Shown: one piece after another, positions 1 through 7,050 of the stretch
How positions within the stretch are numbered: position 1 is the stretch's first letter
Layout: each line of letters opens with the position of its first letter
Source of the DNA: an uncultured Desulfobacca sp.
Lineage (GTDB): Bacteria > Desulfobacterota > Desulfobaccia > Desulfobaccales > Desulfobaccaceae
DNA: 13,500 bases
Assembly (NCBI GenBank): GCA_937958145.1
Contig: CALGOE010000282.1
Location: forward strand, 1-13,500
Direction: 5' to 3'
Program-made: the position numbers and the translations under genes
The notes under the pieces: generated by a model
The model's input: only the letters and a program-made list of their open reading frames with translations
The model's database searches: none
What the model was told of the DNA's origin: nothing

Positions 1-279
1 CAGGCCGGCCAGATCGGCTTGGCGGCCCACCTCCCGTTGAATGTAGCGTTCCAGGCCAAAATTGACTATTATTTCAAATAATTGTATAAAGCTCAGGGCA
101 AAGGCGTAGATACCCATCTGGGCCGGTCCCAGGCGGCGGGCCACCAGAATAATCAGGACCAAGCTGAGCATTTTGGTGAGCAGTTCGGTGAGCGTCAGCA
201 ATCCGGTATTAATGGCCAGGAGTCGGTTGGTTTCTTCTGGACCCGATGGGGGCTGAGGGGCTCGAGGGTGTCCTGGCAT
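1..279 (-). CDS. Wzx-type oligosaccharide flippase, N-terminal part (runs off left edge)
   Basis: Only the first 93 codons are present; the frame is open to base 1. The ATG at 279-277 is preceded by GGAGG with a short spacer. After a hydrophilic Pro-rich start, the protein reads into a hydrophobic segment (residues about 30-55) containing VLIILVARRLGP, followed by MGIYAFALSF and ERYIQREVGR. This pattern (NTGLL, KMLSLVLIILVARRLGPAQMG, ending in an Arg/Glu-rich loop) is typical of the first two helices of MOP-superfamily polysaccharide flippases, which move undecaprenyl-linked repeat units across the inner membrane. It starts 18 nt after the stop of the upstream glycosyltransferase, so the two are almost certainly co-transcribed. 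The family call is firm in kind, but the gene is too truncated to assign a subfamily. Confidence 0.8.
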   Translation of the reverse strand, partial: MPGHPRAPQPPSGPEETNRLLAINTGLLTLTELLTKMLSLVLIILVARRLGPAQMGIYAFALSFIQLFEIIVNFGLERYIQREVGRQADLAGL

Positions 280-297
280 GTCGCCTCCGGCCTGAGG

Positions 298-1464
298 TTA
301 AGGTGTCTGGGCGCAGGGGGCGACAGCCATGATCTTCAGGATTTCCCCGGCTACAGCCGTCCAGGTAAGCTTTTGCCGCACGAAATCCTGCAAGGCCAGA
401 CCAGCAGCAGTTTTAAGATGGGGCTGCTGAGCCAGAGTGAGGATCACGTCTGCCAGGGCTCCAGGGTCTTCGGGTGGCACCACAAAAAGCCTTTGCACCA
501 AATCCTCAGGATAGCCGGAGAGAGTCGTGGCGGCCGTGATTACCGGCAGGCCGGCGAGGCCATAGGTGGCCAACTTCGTGTGCAGGGGGCCGTGTTCGGC
601 CACGGCGGCTGCGGTCAGGTTCATCAAGCCCACGTCCAAGGCCGGCAACAAGGCGGGGAATTGTTCCGGTTGTACAAAGCCGGTGAAGATCACCCGGTCG
701 GTGAGGGCCATGGTTTGAACGAATCGCCGGACTGCGGGCAGGCAGGGGCCATCGCCCACCAGAACCAAGCGGAGCTGCGGCAAGGAAGACCGGCAACGAG
801 ACATGGCCTGCACGATGGTGGCAAAATCATACCGATCGTTGATGGTGCCCACATACCCCAGACAGAAGCTGTCAGCTGGGACCCCCAAACGGTTTTTGGC
901 TTCTGAGGGGGAGGCTGAGGGCCCCGAGAGCTCGGGGGCGCCGTTCAGGATCACGTGAATTTTGCCGGCCGGCACCTGAAAGCGTTCCTGCAGGATGTGA
1001 CTGCGGGGAACTGAAGGGACGATGAGGCCGCACGCCTGTTGATAATCACGTCTTAGGTTATATTCCACCCAGCGGCGGACTTGGGCAGGATAGTCGCCCT
1101 CCACAGGAGTGTCGTCAATCTCGAGAAAGAATGGTAAATGAAACCATCGGGAGCAGAGTCGGGGGCCGACAAAAACATCCATATCCCGGGCGTAAATGGC
1201 GTCAAAGGCGTGTTTTCCACACAGGCGCCAGAGCAGCAGGGTGCTGGCAATGATTTCCCGGGGCAGATGGCGCCGCCCGCCCCGATAAGGGCCGGTATGG
1301 TGATAGGTAACCCCGGCGAACCTGGGCAAAGGCCGCATAGGTTGGGGCAGGACCGCGGCCACCCGGGCTCCCTGGCGGCTGAATCCCTGCAGAAGCCCCA
1401 GGGTATGGGTTTGACAGGCATTGGGCCGGTCCAGATTTACTGGGGCAAAATACAACAGCCGCAT
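298..1464 (-). CDS. GT-B fold glycosyltransferase (GT4-like)
   Basis: 388 aa, a normal length for a retaining GT-B glycosyltransferase. It would add a sugar to the lipid-linked EPS repeat unit on the cytoplasmic face of the inner membrane. The N-terminal Rossmann half begins MRLLYFAPVN. The C-terminal donor-binding half starts near residue 203 (LGYVGTINDRYDF), with LVGDGP at 235-240, VIFTGFV at 258-264, and HTKLATYGLAGLPVI at 295-309. In the last stretch the usual E-x7-E donor motif of GT4 enzymes is replaced by K-x3-Y-x-x-A-G-x-P-V, a variant seen in other EPS transferases. ATG at 1464 has a GGAG about 10 nt upstream. The downstream flippase starts 18 nt after its stop. Sugar specificity cannot be read from the sequence. 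The gene is separated from the rest of the EPS block by the opposite-strand deacetylase gene. Confidence 0.87.
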   Translation of the reverse strand: MRLLYFAPVNLDRPNACQTHTLGLLQGFSRQGARVAAVLPQPMRPLPRFAGVTYHHTGPYRGGRRHLPREIIASTLLLWRLCGKHAFDAIYARDMDVFVGPRLCSRWFHLPFFLEIDDTPVEGDYPAQVRRWVEYNLRRDYQQACGLIVPSVPRSHILQERFQVPAGKIHVILNGAPELSGPSASPSEAKNRLGVPADSFCLGYVGTINDRYDFATIVQAMSRCRSSLPQLRLVLVGDGPCLPAVRRFVQTMALTDRVIFTGFVQPEQFPALLPALDVGLMNLTAAAVAEHGPLHTKLATYGLAGLPVITAATTLSGYPEDLVQRLFVVPPEDPGALADVILTLAQQPHLKTAAGLALQDFVRQKLTWTAVAGEILKIMAVAPCAQTP

Positions 1465-1479
1465 GATTTTGGTTCTCCG

Positions 1480-1502
1480 GCCGGCGTTGCTTGCCCGCCG
1501 GC
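1480..1502. other. 7-bp perfect inverted repeat in the divergent intergenic region
   Basis: GCCGGCG (1480-1486) and CGCCGGC (1496-1502) are perfect reverse complements with a 9-nt loop. On the minus strand the hairpin sits immediately upstream of the GGAG of the glycosyltransferase gene (complement of 1475-1478), so it could affect translation initiation. There is no U-tract, so it is not an intrinsic terminator. Confidence 0.4.
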
Positions 1503-1520
1503 GGTGTGACCTGATATGAT
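1491..1520 (+). promoter_or_regulatory. candidate sigma-70 promoter for the deacetylase gene
   Basis: TTGCCC at 1491-1496 (4 of 6 to TTGACA) and TATGAT at 1515-1520 (5 of 6 to TATAAT) are separated by 18 bp. Transcription would start near 1527, just before the 1531-1565 hairpin. This is a by-eye match only; the rest of the 111-bp gap between the divergent genes offers nothing better on this strand. Confidence 0.3.
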
Positions 1521-1530
1521 AAGAACGTTC

Positions 1531-1565
1531 ATGCCGTGCCCATCACCCCGAGCGGGGCGCGGCAT
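1531..1565 (+). promoter_or_regulatory. GC-rich hairpin in the 5' leader of the deacetylase gene
   Basis: ATGCCGTGCCC (1531-1541) pairs with GGGCGCGGCAT (1555-1565), giving an 11-bp stem with one G:U wobble and a 13-nt loop. An alternative short inner stem is CCCC-GAGC-GGGG. The stem ends 10 nt before the ATG at 1576, where no Shine-Dalgarno sequence is visible. It may influence ribosome access or message stability; this is inferred from structure alone. Confidence 0.45.
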
Positions 1566-1575
1566 CGGGTACCCT

Positions 1576-2313
1576 ATGCGCCTTATCCTCAATGCAGACG
1601 ATCTGGGCCTGAGTCGTGAGGTCAATGAGCGTGTTTTCGATCTCATGGCCCGTCGTCGGATAACCTCGGCCACGCTCCTGGCCAATGCTCCAGATTTTGA
1701 TGATGCGATCCGGCAGGTGGGGCATTTTCCCTGGTGCTCGTTTGGGGTTCATCTCAACTTGACGCAATTTTTCCCCCTGAGCGGGCACCCGGCCCTGCAG
1801 TCGCTTTTGGCTCCAGACGGCCAGTTCCATCGGCGGGCCTTCCGGGGGGTGCAATTTGATGCAGCCCTGCGCCGGGCCATTTTTCAAGAGTGGCTGAGCC
1901 AAGTGGGCAAAATCCAGGCCGCCGGCATCAAGGTCAGTCACTTGGATTCGCATCATGACGTGCATGTACAGCCCCGGCTTTTTTGGATCCTGAAGCGGTT
2001 GCAGCGCCGCTGTGGACTGAGCAAAGTGCGGCTGGCAGAAACCCTCGTGGTCCCCCCGCAACGTCCCAGCCGACGGAATTTTCTCTGGAACCTGGCGGTC
2101 AGAATCATCCCCCCCAGCCGGACGACGGACGGGTTCGGTCAATTCGCCACGTTCTTACAAGCTTCCCCTCAGCACCTGGCCTGCTATCGCAGCCTGGAGC
2201 TCATGGTCCATCCCGGCCACCCGCGGTTCGCCAGCGAGACGGAGGTGTTGAGCAGGTCGTGGGAGGAAGGGTTGCCTTTCCCAATAACGCTCATTAACTA
2301 CCACGACTTATAG
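1576..2313 (+). CDS. ChbG/HpnK (YdjC-like) family carbohydrate deacetylase
   Basis: 245 aa from the ATG at 1576. Family members are metal-dependent hydrolases that remove N-acetyl groups from short amino-sugar oligomers or lipid-linked sugars. The start is set by the conserved MRLILNADDLG; the open frame extends upstream to an ATG at 1516, but that extra part overlaps a hairpin and resembles nothing. Likely metal and catalytic residues are visible: the D8-D9 pair, H59 in GVHLNL, H122-x-D124 with H126/H127/H130 in SHLDSHHDVH, and a C-terminal MVHPGHP (H212). It lies within the EPS block but on the opposite strand. Its last 20 bp overlap the 3' end of the polymerase gene, and it diverges from the glycosyltransferase across 111 bp. 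A role in deacetylating the EPS repeat unit is likely but inferred. No Shine-Dalgarno sequence is seen. Confidence 0.86.
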   Translation: MRLILNADDLGLSREVNERVFDLMARRRITSATLLANAPDFDDAIRQVGHFPWCSFGVHLNLTQFFPLSGHPALQSLLAPDGQFHRRAFRGVQFDAALRRAIFQEWLSQVGKIQAAGIKVSHLDSHHDVHVQPRLFWILKRLQRRCGLSKVRLAETLVVPPQRPSRRNFLWNLAVRIIPPSRTTDGFGQFATFLQASPQHLACYRSLELMVHPGHPRFASETEVLSRSWEEGLPFPITLINYHDL

Positions 2314-3799
2314 GAGCCGCCCGGATGGACGGCATGGTGGTCATGGCTTGGGACAGACCGGCGATGACCCAAAATGGATCGGCTAAAAGAACATAGGCAT
2401 AATCCGTCTGCCGAAAAACTATCCAGGCGATGTACGTCCCCAGGAGGCCGATGGCCAGATAGGGGATCAAGGGATCTGAAGAGTCATTGCCCAAACGCCA
2501 TAACTGGCGCATTAAGGTCAAGAGGATGGTGAGAAAAACTAAGAGCGCCGGCAGGCCCAACTCGGCGGCAATGAGGAGGAATTCATTGTGGACCGGACGG
2601 GCGAAGTCGGTGGCAATGGCTTCTTTGGTGATGTCATATTGCGGCGCCACCATGACATAGTTGGTCAACCCGATTCCCAGGACGGGATGATGACGGATGA
2701 TATTGAGAGCTACCAGGGACATGGGGAGACGTGATTGTGCGGCGCCGTAATCCTCTTCAAAAAATCGCCGTTTGAGCGGTTCCACCAAGACCAGCGAGGC
2801 AAAGACAAAGCTGATGAGGATGGCGCCGGCTACGAGAAAGGCCAGCAGGCGATGCCGCCAGAGGCGGCCCCAGCAGAGGGCCAGGGTCACATAGGCGCCC
2901 GAGATTGTGGCCAACCAGCCGCCTCGGGACAGGGTCAAGAGGTTGGCCAGACTGAGCAGAGCCAATATAGGCACCAGGAAGATTTTCCAACGCAGGTCGA
3001 TGCCAGCAAACAATAGGGCCAGGTTGATCATGATCAACATGGTCAAAAAGGCGGAAAGATTATTGGGATGTCCGAAAGTGCCGGCCACCCGGCTGACCAG
3101 ATCCGAGCCGGCCCGCATTTCCATAAAAGTTTTGCTTTCGCCGAAAATCTCCAATCCCAGGGAACTGCCAGCCAGGTACTGGGTTACCCCCAGCAGGGCC
3201 TGGAGGACGCCGCTAAGCATGAGGGCTGCCACAATTCCGCCCAGCACCTGGCGTTCGCGGCTGGCATTGGCAAAATAAAGGAAAATCAGCCAACTCTGCA
3301 GCACCAGCCATAACGTGTCAATCTTGATGATGAGCGGGATGGCCGCCCGGCTGGTGCTCAGCAGGGCCAGACCCCACAAGGCGAGAAAGGGCAGGCTGAC
3401 GGCAGGGTAAAAGTGGAGGACTTCCTGCCGGTGCACCACCAGACGGAAGCCCCAGGCCACCATGAGGGCGAAAAAGGTCACATCGAAGATACTGATGCGA
3501 ATGCCGGCCACAGGCCACGGGGTTGAGCCGGATTCCAGGTAATAAGGATGGAAATCCAGATAAATGCTCATGAAGAGGACGGCCAGGTAGAGGATAAACC
3601 GTTCCCGCTGGCGGATCATGGCCAAGCCTGCCAGACTACAAAGAGCCAGAAGAAGAAAGGTGGTCCACTTGGCCGGTAGCAGAAAGGCATTGACCAAAAC
3701 CAGGCTGGCAGTCAGGCCGCAGAAGGTCGCAACAGTCAATTCCCGGCCCCGCAGGCAGGGGAGGGCGTACGGTTTGTTGGTCAATGGCACCCCACTCAT
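2294..3799 (-). CDS. Wzy-type O-antigen/EPS polymerase (O-antigen ligase family)
   Basis: 501 aa with about 10-12 predicted membrane helices. The Wzy_C/O-antigen ligase region (PF04932-like) includes the long periplasmic loop with GTFGHPNNLSAFL and the HNEFLLIAAELGLPALLVFL segment near the C terminus, both family hallmarks. It would join lipid-linked repeat units in the periplasm, or ligate polymer to an acceptor; the two activities cannot be separated from sequence. ATG at 3799 has a weak GAG-type ribosome site. It follows the 52-aa membrane ORF by 47 nt and is the last gene before the convergent deacetylase gene, whose 3' end overlaps it by 20 bp. With Wza, Wzz and flippase neighbours, the polymerase role is favoured. 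Confidence 0.88.
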   Translation of the reverse strand: MSGVPLTNKPYALPCLRGRELTVATFCGLTASLVLVNAFLLPAKWTTFLLLALCSLAGLAMIRQRERFILYLAVLFMSIYLDFHPYYLESGSTPWPVAGIRISIFDVTFFALMVAWGFRLVVHRQEVLHFYPAVSLPFLALWGLALLSTSRAAIPLIIKIDTLWLVLQSWLIFLYFANASRERQVLGGIVAALMLSGVLQALLGVTQYLAGSSLGLEIFGESKTFMEMRAGSDLVSRVAGTFGHPNNLSAFLTMLIMINLALLFAGIDLRWKIFLVPILALLSLANLLTLSRGGWLATISGAYVTLALCWGRLWRHRLLAFLVAGAILISFVFASLVLVEPLKRRFFEEDYGAAQSRLPMSLVALNIIRHHPVLGIGLTNYVMVAPQYDITKEAIATDFARPVHNEFLLIAAELGLPALLVFLTILLTLMRQLWRLGNDSSDPLIPYLAIGLLGTYIAWIVFRQTDYAYVLLADPFWVIAGLSQAMTTMPSIRAAPISRGS

Positions 3800-3846
3800 G
3801 GTCGTCTCATTCTCAACATCCTACAAAGGCAGCAGTGCCGGCTGCG

Positions 3847-4005
3847 TCAGAGAAACAGTTGTTGGTTGAGGGTGGATTGCTCCCAATAATGCGCCAAAAG
3901 GTAGAGTATATAAACGATCATCAAACCGATGGCCAAGGATAACGCCACCCACAGGATATCGCTAATCTTAGTTTTTTGGGCCATAGCGGTCTTTTCCGGC
4001 GCCAT
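3847..4005 (-). CDS. small single-helix membrane protein in the EPS operon, unknown function
   Basis: 52 aa if started at the ATG at 4005, which overlaps the wza-like stop as TGATG and suggests translational coupling. An ATG at 3984 (45 aa), with GGAAAAG six bases upstream, is an equally plausible start. The sequence has a short charged N terminus, one strong hydrophobic helix (WVALSLAIGLMIVYILYLL, residues about 20-38), and a short polar C terminus ending NQQLFL. No family is recognised. It sits between the Wza-like lipoprotein and the polymerase in a tightly packed operon, which supports it being a real gene and suggests an accessory role at the inner membrane. Many gene callers would skip it because of its size. 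Confidence 0.55.
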   Translation of the reverse strand: MAPEKTAMAQKTKISDILWVALSLAIGLMIVYILYLLAHYWEQSTLNQQLFL

Positions 4006-4757
4006 CAACGGGAACTGGTGTCGATGCCAGCGGTGCCGCCGCCGCCGGGACCGATGGGATATTCCACAATGGTCCGAGCCTGGGGCACCATCTTGTTGAT
4101 GTATTGATCGACCCAATCATTGGCTTTGGTGATGCTGGTGGGCGGCACATAGACCACATCCCGGGGATGCAGGAAGAACTGCTGTCCTTCCCGGCCCTGG
4201 AGGACGTCTTTGAGGTTTACCAGGCAGCCATAGTGCCGGCCGTCATTTTTTTGGCGGACGACTAAGACCTTGTTCAGATCAGCCGTCGGCCTGGTGCCGC
4301 CGCCAACTTCCATCACTGCTTCCAAAACTGTGAGCCTGCCGTTCATCTGGACGGGGCCGGGCCGTTTTACCTCCCCGGTGACCCAGACCCGGCCATCGTA
4401 AGTCCGGCGCACCAGGACCGTAATCTTTGGGTTCTTCAGATGGGGGGCATAGCGCCGGAGCAGTTCCTGTTGCAGTCCCCCGGGGGTCAAATTCGTGACG
4501 CGGACATCACCCACCAATTGCAGGCTGATGAAGCCATCGGGTCTGACGATCTGGCTTTCGTCCAGCTCCGGCGTATAGAAAAATTTTACATCGATGACGT
4601 CACCGGGCGAAAGGGTGAGAGGTTCCACCGGTTCCGCGGCCATGTCCATAACCGTCCGGGCCGGCTGCATGCTGCTGCAACCTGCCACAAGCAGCAAGGC
4701 AAGGGACCACCAGCCGAAGAAATGGAGAACTTTCTTATGTGGTTTTGTCAGGTTCAT
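4005..4757 (-). CDS. Wza-like polysaccharide export outer-membrane lipoprotein (SLBB)
   Basis: 250 aa from the ATG at 4757; a TTG two codons upstream also keeps the frame but has no ribosome site. The lipoprotein signal ends LLLVAGC, giving a lipidated Cys27. The polysaccharide export domain (PF02563-like) covers about 45-125 (LSPGDVIDVKFFYTPELDES, VRPDGFISLQLVGDV, LQQELLRRYA). An SLBB domain follows from about 130 (VWVTGEVKRPGPVQM, LTVLEAVMEVGGG), and the body closes with FFLHPRDVVYVPP. It should form the outer-membrane/periplasmic export channel working with the Wzz/GumC protein encoded just upstream (9-nt gap). It is shorter than classical Wza (about 380 aa), with only one clear SLBB domain, as is common in EpsA/exosortase-type loci. 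The C-terminal tail is Gly-rich. Confidence 0.9.
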   Translation of the reverse strand: MNLTKPHKKVLHFFGWWSLALLLVAGCSSMQPARTVMDMAAEPVEPLTLSPGDVIDVKFFYTPELDESQIVRPDGFISLQLVGDVRVTNLTPGGLQQELLRRYAPHLKNPKITVLVRRTYDGRVWVTGEVKRPGPVQMNGRLTVLEAVMEVGGGTRPTADLNKVLVVRQKNDGRHYGCLVNLKDVLQGREGQQFFLHPRDVVYVPPTSITKANDWVDQYINKMVPQARTIVEYPIGPGGGGTAGIDTSSR

Positions 4758-4764
4758 GGCCAAA

Positions 4765-4768
4765 CCTC
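4765..4768 (-). promoter_or_regulatory. ribosome binding site fixing the wza-like start
   Basis: GAGG on the minus strand lies 7 nt before the ATG at 4757 and overlaps the TGA of the upstream Wzz-like gene (TGAGG). It is only 1 nt from the TTG at 4763, which rules that codon out. Confidence 0.6.
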
Positions 4769-7019
4769 AGATATATTTATAAATAAAGCCGGGAATGACA
4801 TATTGGCGTTTATTCAGGACGCCGCCGCACATGCTGCCGTGGCGCGCCAGCAGCTGTTTCATTTCGATGATGACCTCATACCGGGTGCGGCAGGCCTCCA
4901 CCACCATGACAATACCATCCACCTGACCGGCGATGATCAGACTGTGGCTGGAACTGAACAGGGGCGGCCCATCCAACAGGATCAGGTCATACTCAGTCTG
5001 TGCCTCCCGCAGGAACTCGGAAAACTTTCTTAAATCAAAAGGGGAGACGATCTGGGGGTCCTGAGTGCCCAGGGTGACTAGATCTAAATTTTGCAGCCAG
5101 GAGGGTTGCACTACAGGTTGAATCGTCGGGAGCACATTCCCCACCGGTAAGGCCGTCTGTCCGGCCAGGGCCTGACTCGCCTTGCTGATGAGAGCGGTGT
5201 CAGGGTTGGGCTGACAGATATAATCCAACAGACCCGGAGACATGCTTTGCTGGAAGGCGGCATGCACCACCGGATCGTTTAGGTTGCAATCCACCAGGAG
5301 GATCCGCTGGTCCAATAAATCTTTGGCCAGGAGCAGGGCCAGATTGGCCGTGGTGGTGGAGACCCCGACACCCTTGCCGGGACCGGTGAACAGAAAGACC
5401 TTGCTGCCATGACGCTGTTTGTGCAGCAAGAGATTGTTTTTCATGTTGCCGTAATCACCGTGGAGCTGGGGATAGGCGCCGGGGGTGCGCATCCACAAGG
5501 ACGGTTGTTCGGAGGCGGGAAATGGTCCGGGGGCGTCGGCCGCTATCGCCGCCGCTTCGGCCTCCCGGACGGTGGCCAACACCGGCAGGCCCGAATACCA
5601 GGCCAATTCTTCGGGGGTCTTGACGGCATGATCCAGGTAATAGGAAACAAAGGTGCCAGCCAAACCGACAATGCTGCCAATGATCACAGACAACAGGACC
5701 ATCAGGGTTTTTTTGGGGAACACCGGTATGGCCGGCGGCTCCGCCCAGGTGGTGACGGTCACATTGGAGACCCGGTTGGCATCCTGTTCCTCTTCGATGC
5801 GGGCTTCTTCCATTTTATCCCGATACAACAGGTACAATTTTTCATTTTGCCTGACTTCCCGCAGCAATCGATCCAGTTCGATCTGTTGTTGCGACAGGAG
5901 GACCGATTGTTTCTGTAATTTTTGGATGTTGTCCTGTAAGGTGCGGGCGTATTTTCGCAAGCCGTCCAGGTCCAACTGGGCTCCTTGGACCAAGCCTTTT
6001 ATTTGTTGATTATATTTCTTTTTAATTTCCTCAATCTGTCGGTCCATGGCCAGCAACTTCTCGCTGCTTTCCTGATAGTGGACCGCCATCCGCTCCCGTT
6101 CAGCCACGAGGGGCCCTAAGACCCGGACCAACTCTTCCACAATATTATTCTGTAAATCCTTCGTCAAAGCGCCCACATCGCCGGTTTTGGTCAGATTGCT
6201 GACCTGGACGCCGATTTTGGTCTCCCGATCCCGGATCTGGGCCAGGGTCAGTGTCAGATTCTCCTGCAGAATCTTCAGGAGCTCCACATTCGTTTCATTC
6301 TGGGCGTTAATCTCGATGATGGACCATTTTTTCTTGAATTTTTCCAGGTTGTCCTCAGCTTCCTGCAGCTTCTGCCGGTAAAATTCAGCTTGGTGAGTAT
6401 AAAACTCCCGGGCTCCCTTGGCTTTGAAAATAGCAATATGGTGATCGATGTAGGTTTCCATGAGAGTATTCACGATGCTGGCAATTTCTGTGGGCGATTC
6501 CCCCCGTAAAGAAACCTCAATGGTGTTGGATAACGTCACCGGCCTGATTTCCAGGCGTTTGGCCAATTCCAATTGGGCCCGTTCCACCGGGGCCACCGGC
6601 GTGCGTAAACCGATGGCGATGAGGGTGGAATCCAAGGTGTCGCTGAGCCAGCGTTGCCAGCGCTGCCATGCTGTGTCCGGCTCCCGGGGCCGGAAAAGGT
6701 CCAGACGCTGCACCACTTCCCGGAGCAACTGGGGTGATTTTAAGATGTTCACTTCCGAATTGACGTCCTGGGGTGTCACCGGATTGGCCCGAAGGTTCGT
6801 GGAAGTCGGCGCCTGGAGCTTCAGATTCGGCTCCAGCATGGGTTTTACTAGGATCTGGCCGGTGGCCTGGTAGACCGGCGTCTTCAGCAGAGCCAGCAAG
6901 ATGGTGGCGACTACTATGAAACAGAGGATCAGCTCAAACACCGGGAGCTTATAGAAGAAGATGAACAGGACATCCCGGAGGGAGATGCGACGCACGTTCG
7001 GTTGGGATTCATTGTTCAT
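4767..7019 (-). CDS. Wzz/GumC chain-length protein fused to a degenerate BY-kinase domain
   Basis: 750 aa from the ATG at 7019. The N-terminal Wzz domain has a first membrane helix at about 28-47 (VFELILCFIVVATILLALL), a long coiled-coil periplasmic region at about 190-415, and a second helix (LMVLLSVIIGSIVGLAGTF) after the Pro motif PAIPVFPKK. The C-terminal P-loop domain (about 535-740) resembles CpsD/CapB tyrosine kinases, but the Walker A loop reads PGKGVGVSTTTANLA. Val553 stands where the nucleotide-binding Lys belongs. Walker A' reads LLVDCNLNDP, with Asn for the second Asp. Walker B (LILLDGPP) is intact, and the tail has three Tyr (YVIPGFIYKYI). The Wzz part should set polymer length and bridge to the Wza-like channel; kinase activity is doubtful. 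It follows the TPR gene by 31 nt. Confidence 0.88.
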   Translation of the reverse strand: MNNESQPNVRRISLRDVLFIFFYKLPVFELILCFIVVATILLALLKTPVYQATGQILVKPMLEPNLKLQAPTSTNLRANPVTPQDVNSEVNILKSPQLLREVVQRLDLFRPREPDTAWQRWQRWLSDTLDSTLIAIGLRTPVAPVERAQLELAKRLEIRPVTLSNTIEVSLRGESPTEIASIVNTLMETYIDHHIAIFKAKGAREFYTHQAEFYRQKLQEAEDNLEKFKKKWSIIEINAQNETNVELLKILQENLTLTLAQIRDRETKIGVQVSNLTKTGDVGALTKDLQNNIVEELVRVLGPLVAERERMAVHYQESSEKLLAMDRQIEEIKKKYNQQIKGLVQGAQLDLDGLRKYARTLQDNIQKLQKQSVLLSQQQIELDRLLREVRQNEKLYLLYRDKMEEARIEEEQDANRVSNVTVTTWAEPPAIPVFPKKTLMVLLSVIIGSIVGLAGTFVSYYLDHAVKTPEELAWYSGLPVLATVREAEAAAIAADAPGPFPASEQPSLWMRTPGAYPQLHGDYGNMKNNLLLHKQRHGSKVFLFTGPGKGVGVSTTTANLALLLAKDLLDQRILLVDCNLNDPVVHAAFQQSMSPGLLDYICQPNPDTALISKASQALAGQTALPVGNVLPTIQPVVQPSWLQNLDLVTLGTQDPQIVSPFDLRKFSEFLREAQTEYDLILLDGPPLFSSSHSLIIAGQVDGIVMVVEACRTRYEVIIEMKQLLARHGSMCGGVLNKRQYVIPGFIYKYI

Positions 7020-7027
7020 GGGCATAA

Positions 7028-7034
7028 CCTTTCC
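7028..7034 (-). promoter_or_regulatory. ribosome binding site choosing the ATG at 7019
   Basis: GGAAAGG on the minus strand ends 8 nt before the ATG at 7019, an ideal spacing. It is only 2 nt before the alternative ATG at 7025. A TTG at 7043, further upstream in frame, has no ribosome site of its own. Confidence 0.5.
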
Positions 7035-7050
7035 GAGAGACAAGCCGGCA

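Noticed and set aside
82..906. Plus-strand open frame of 274 codons
   Set aside because: It is antisense to the flippase and glycosyltransferase genes, has no recognisable domain, and shows shadow-frame composition.
4440..5033. Plus-strand open frame of 197 codons
   Set aside because: It is antisense to the wza-like and Wzz/GumC genes, both well supported by motifs.
7020..7043. TTG start extending the Wzz/GumC protein by 8 residues
   Set aside because: No ribosome site precedes it, while GGAAAGG is ideally placed for the ATG at 7019. The same reasoning rejects TTG starts at 4763 and 13279.
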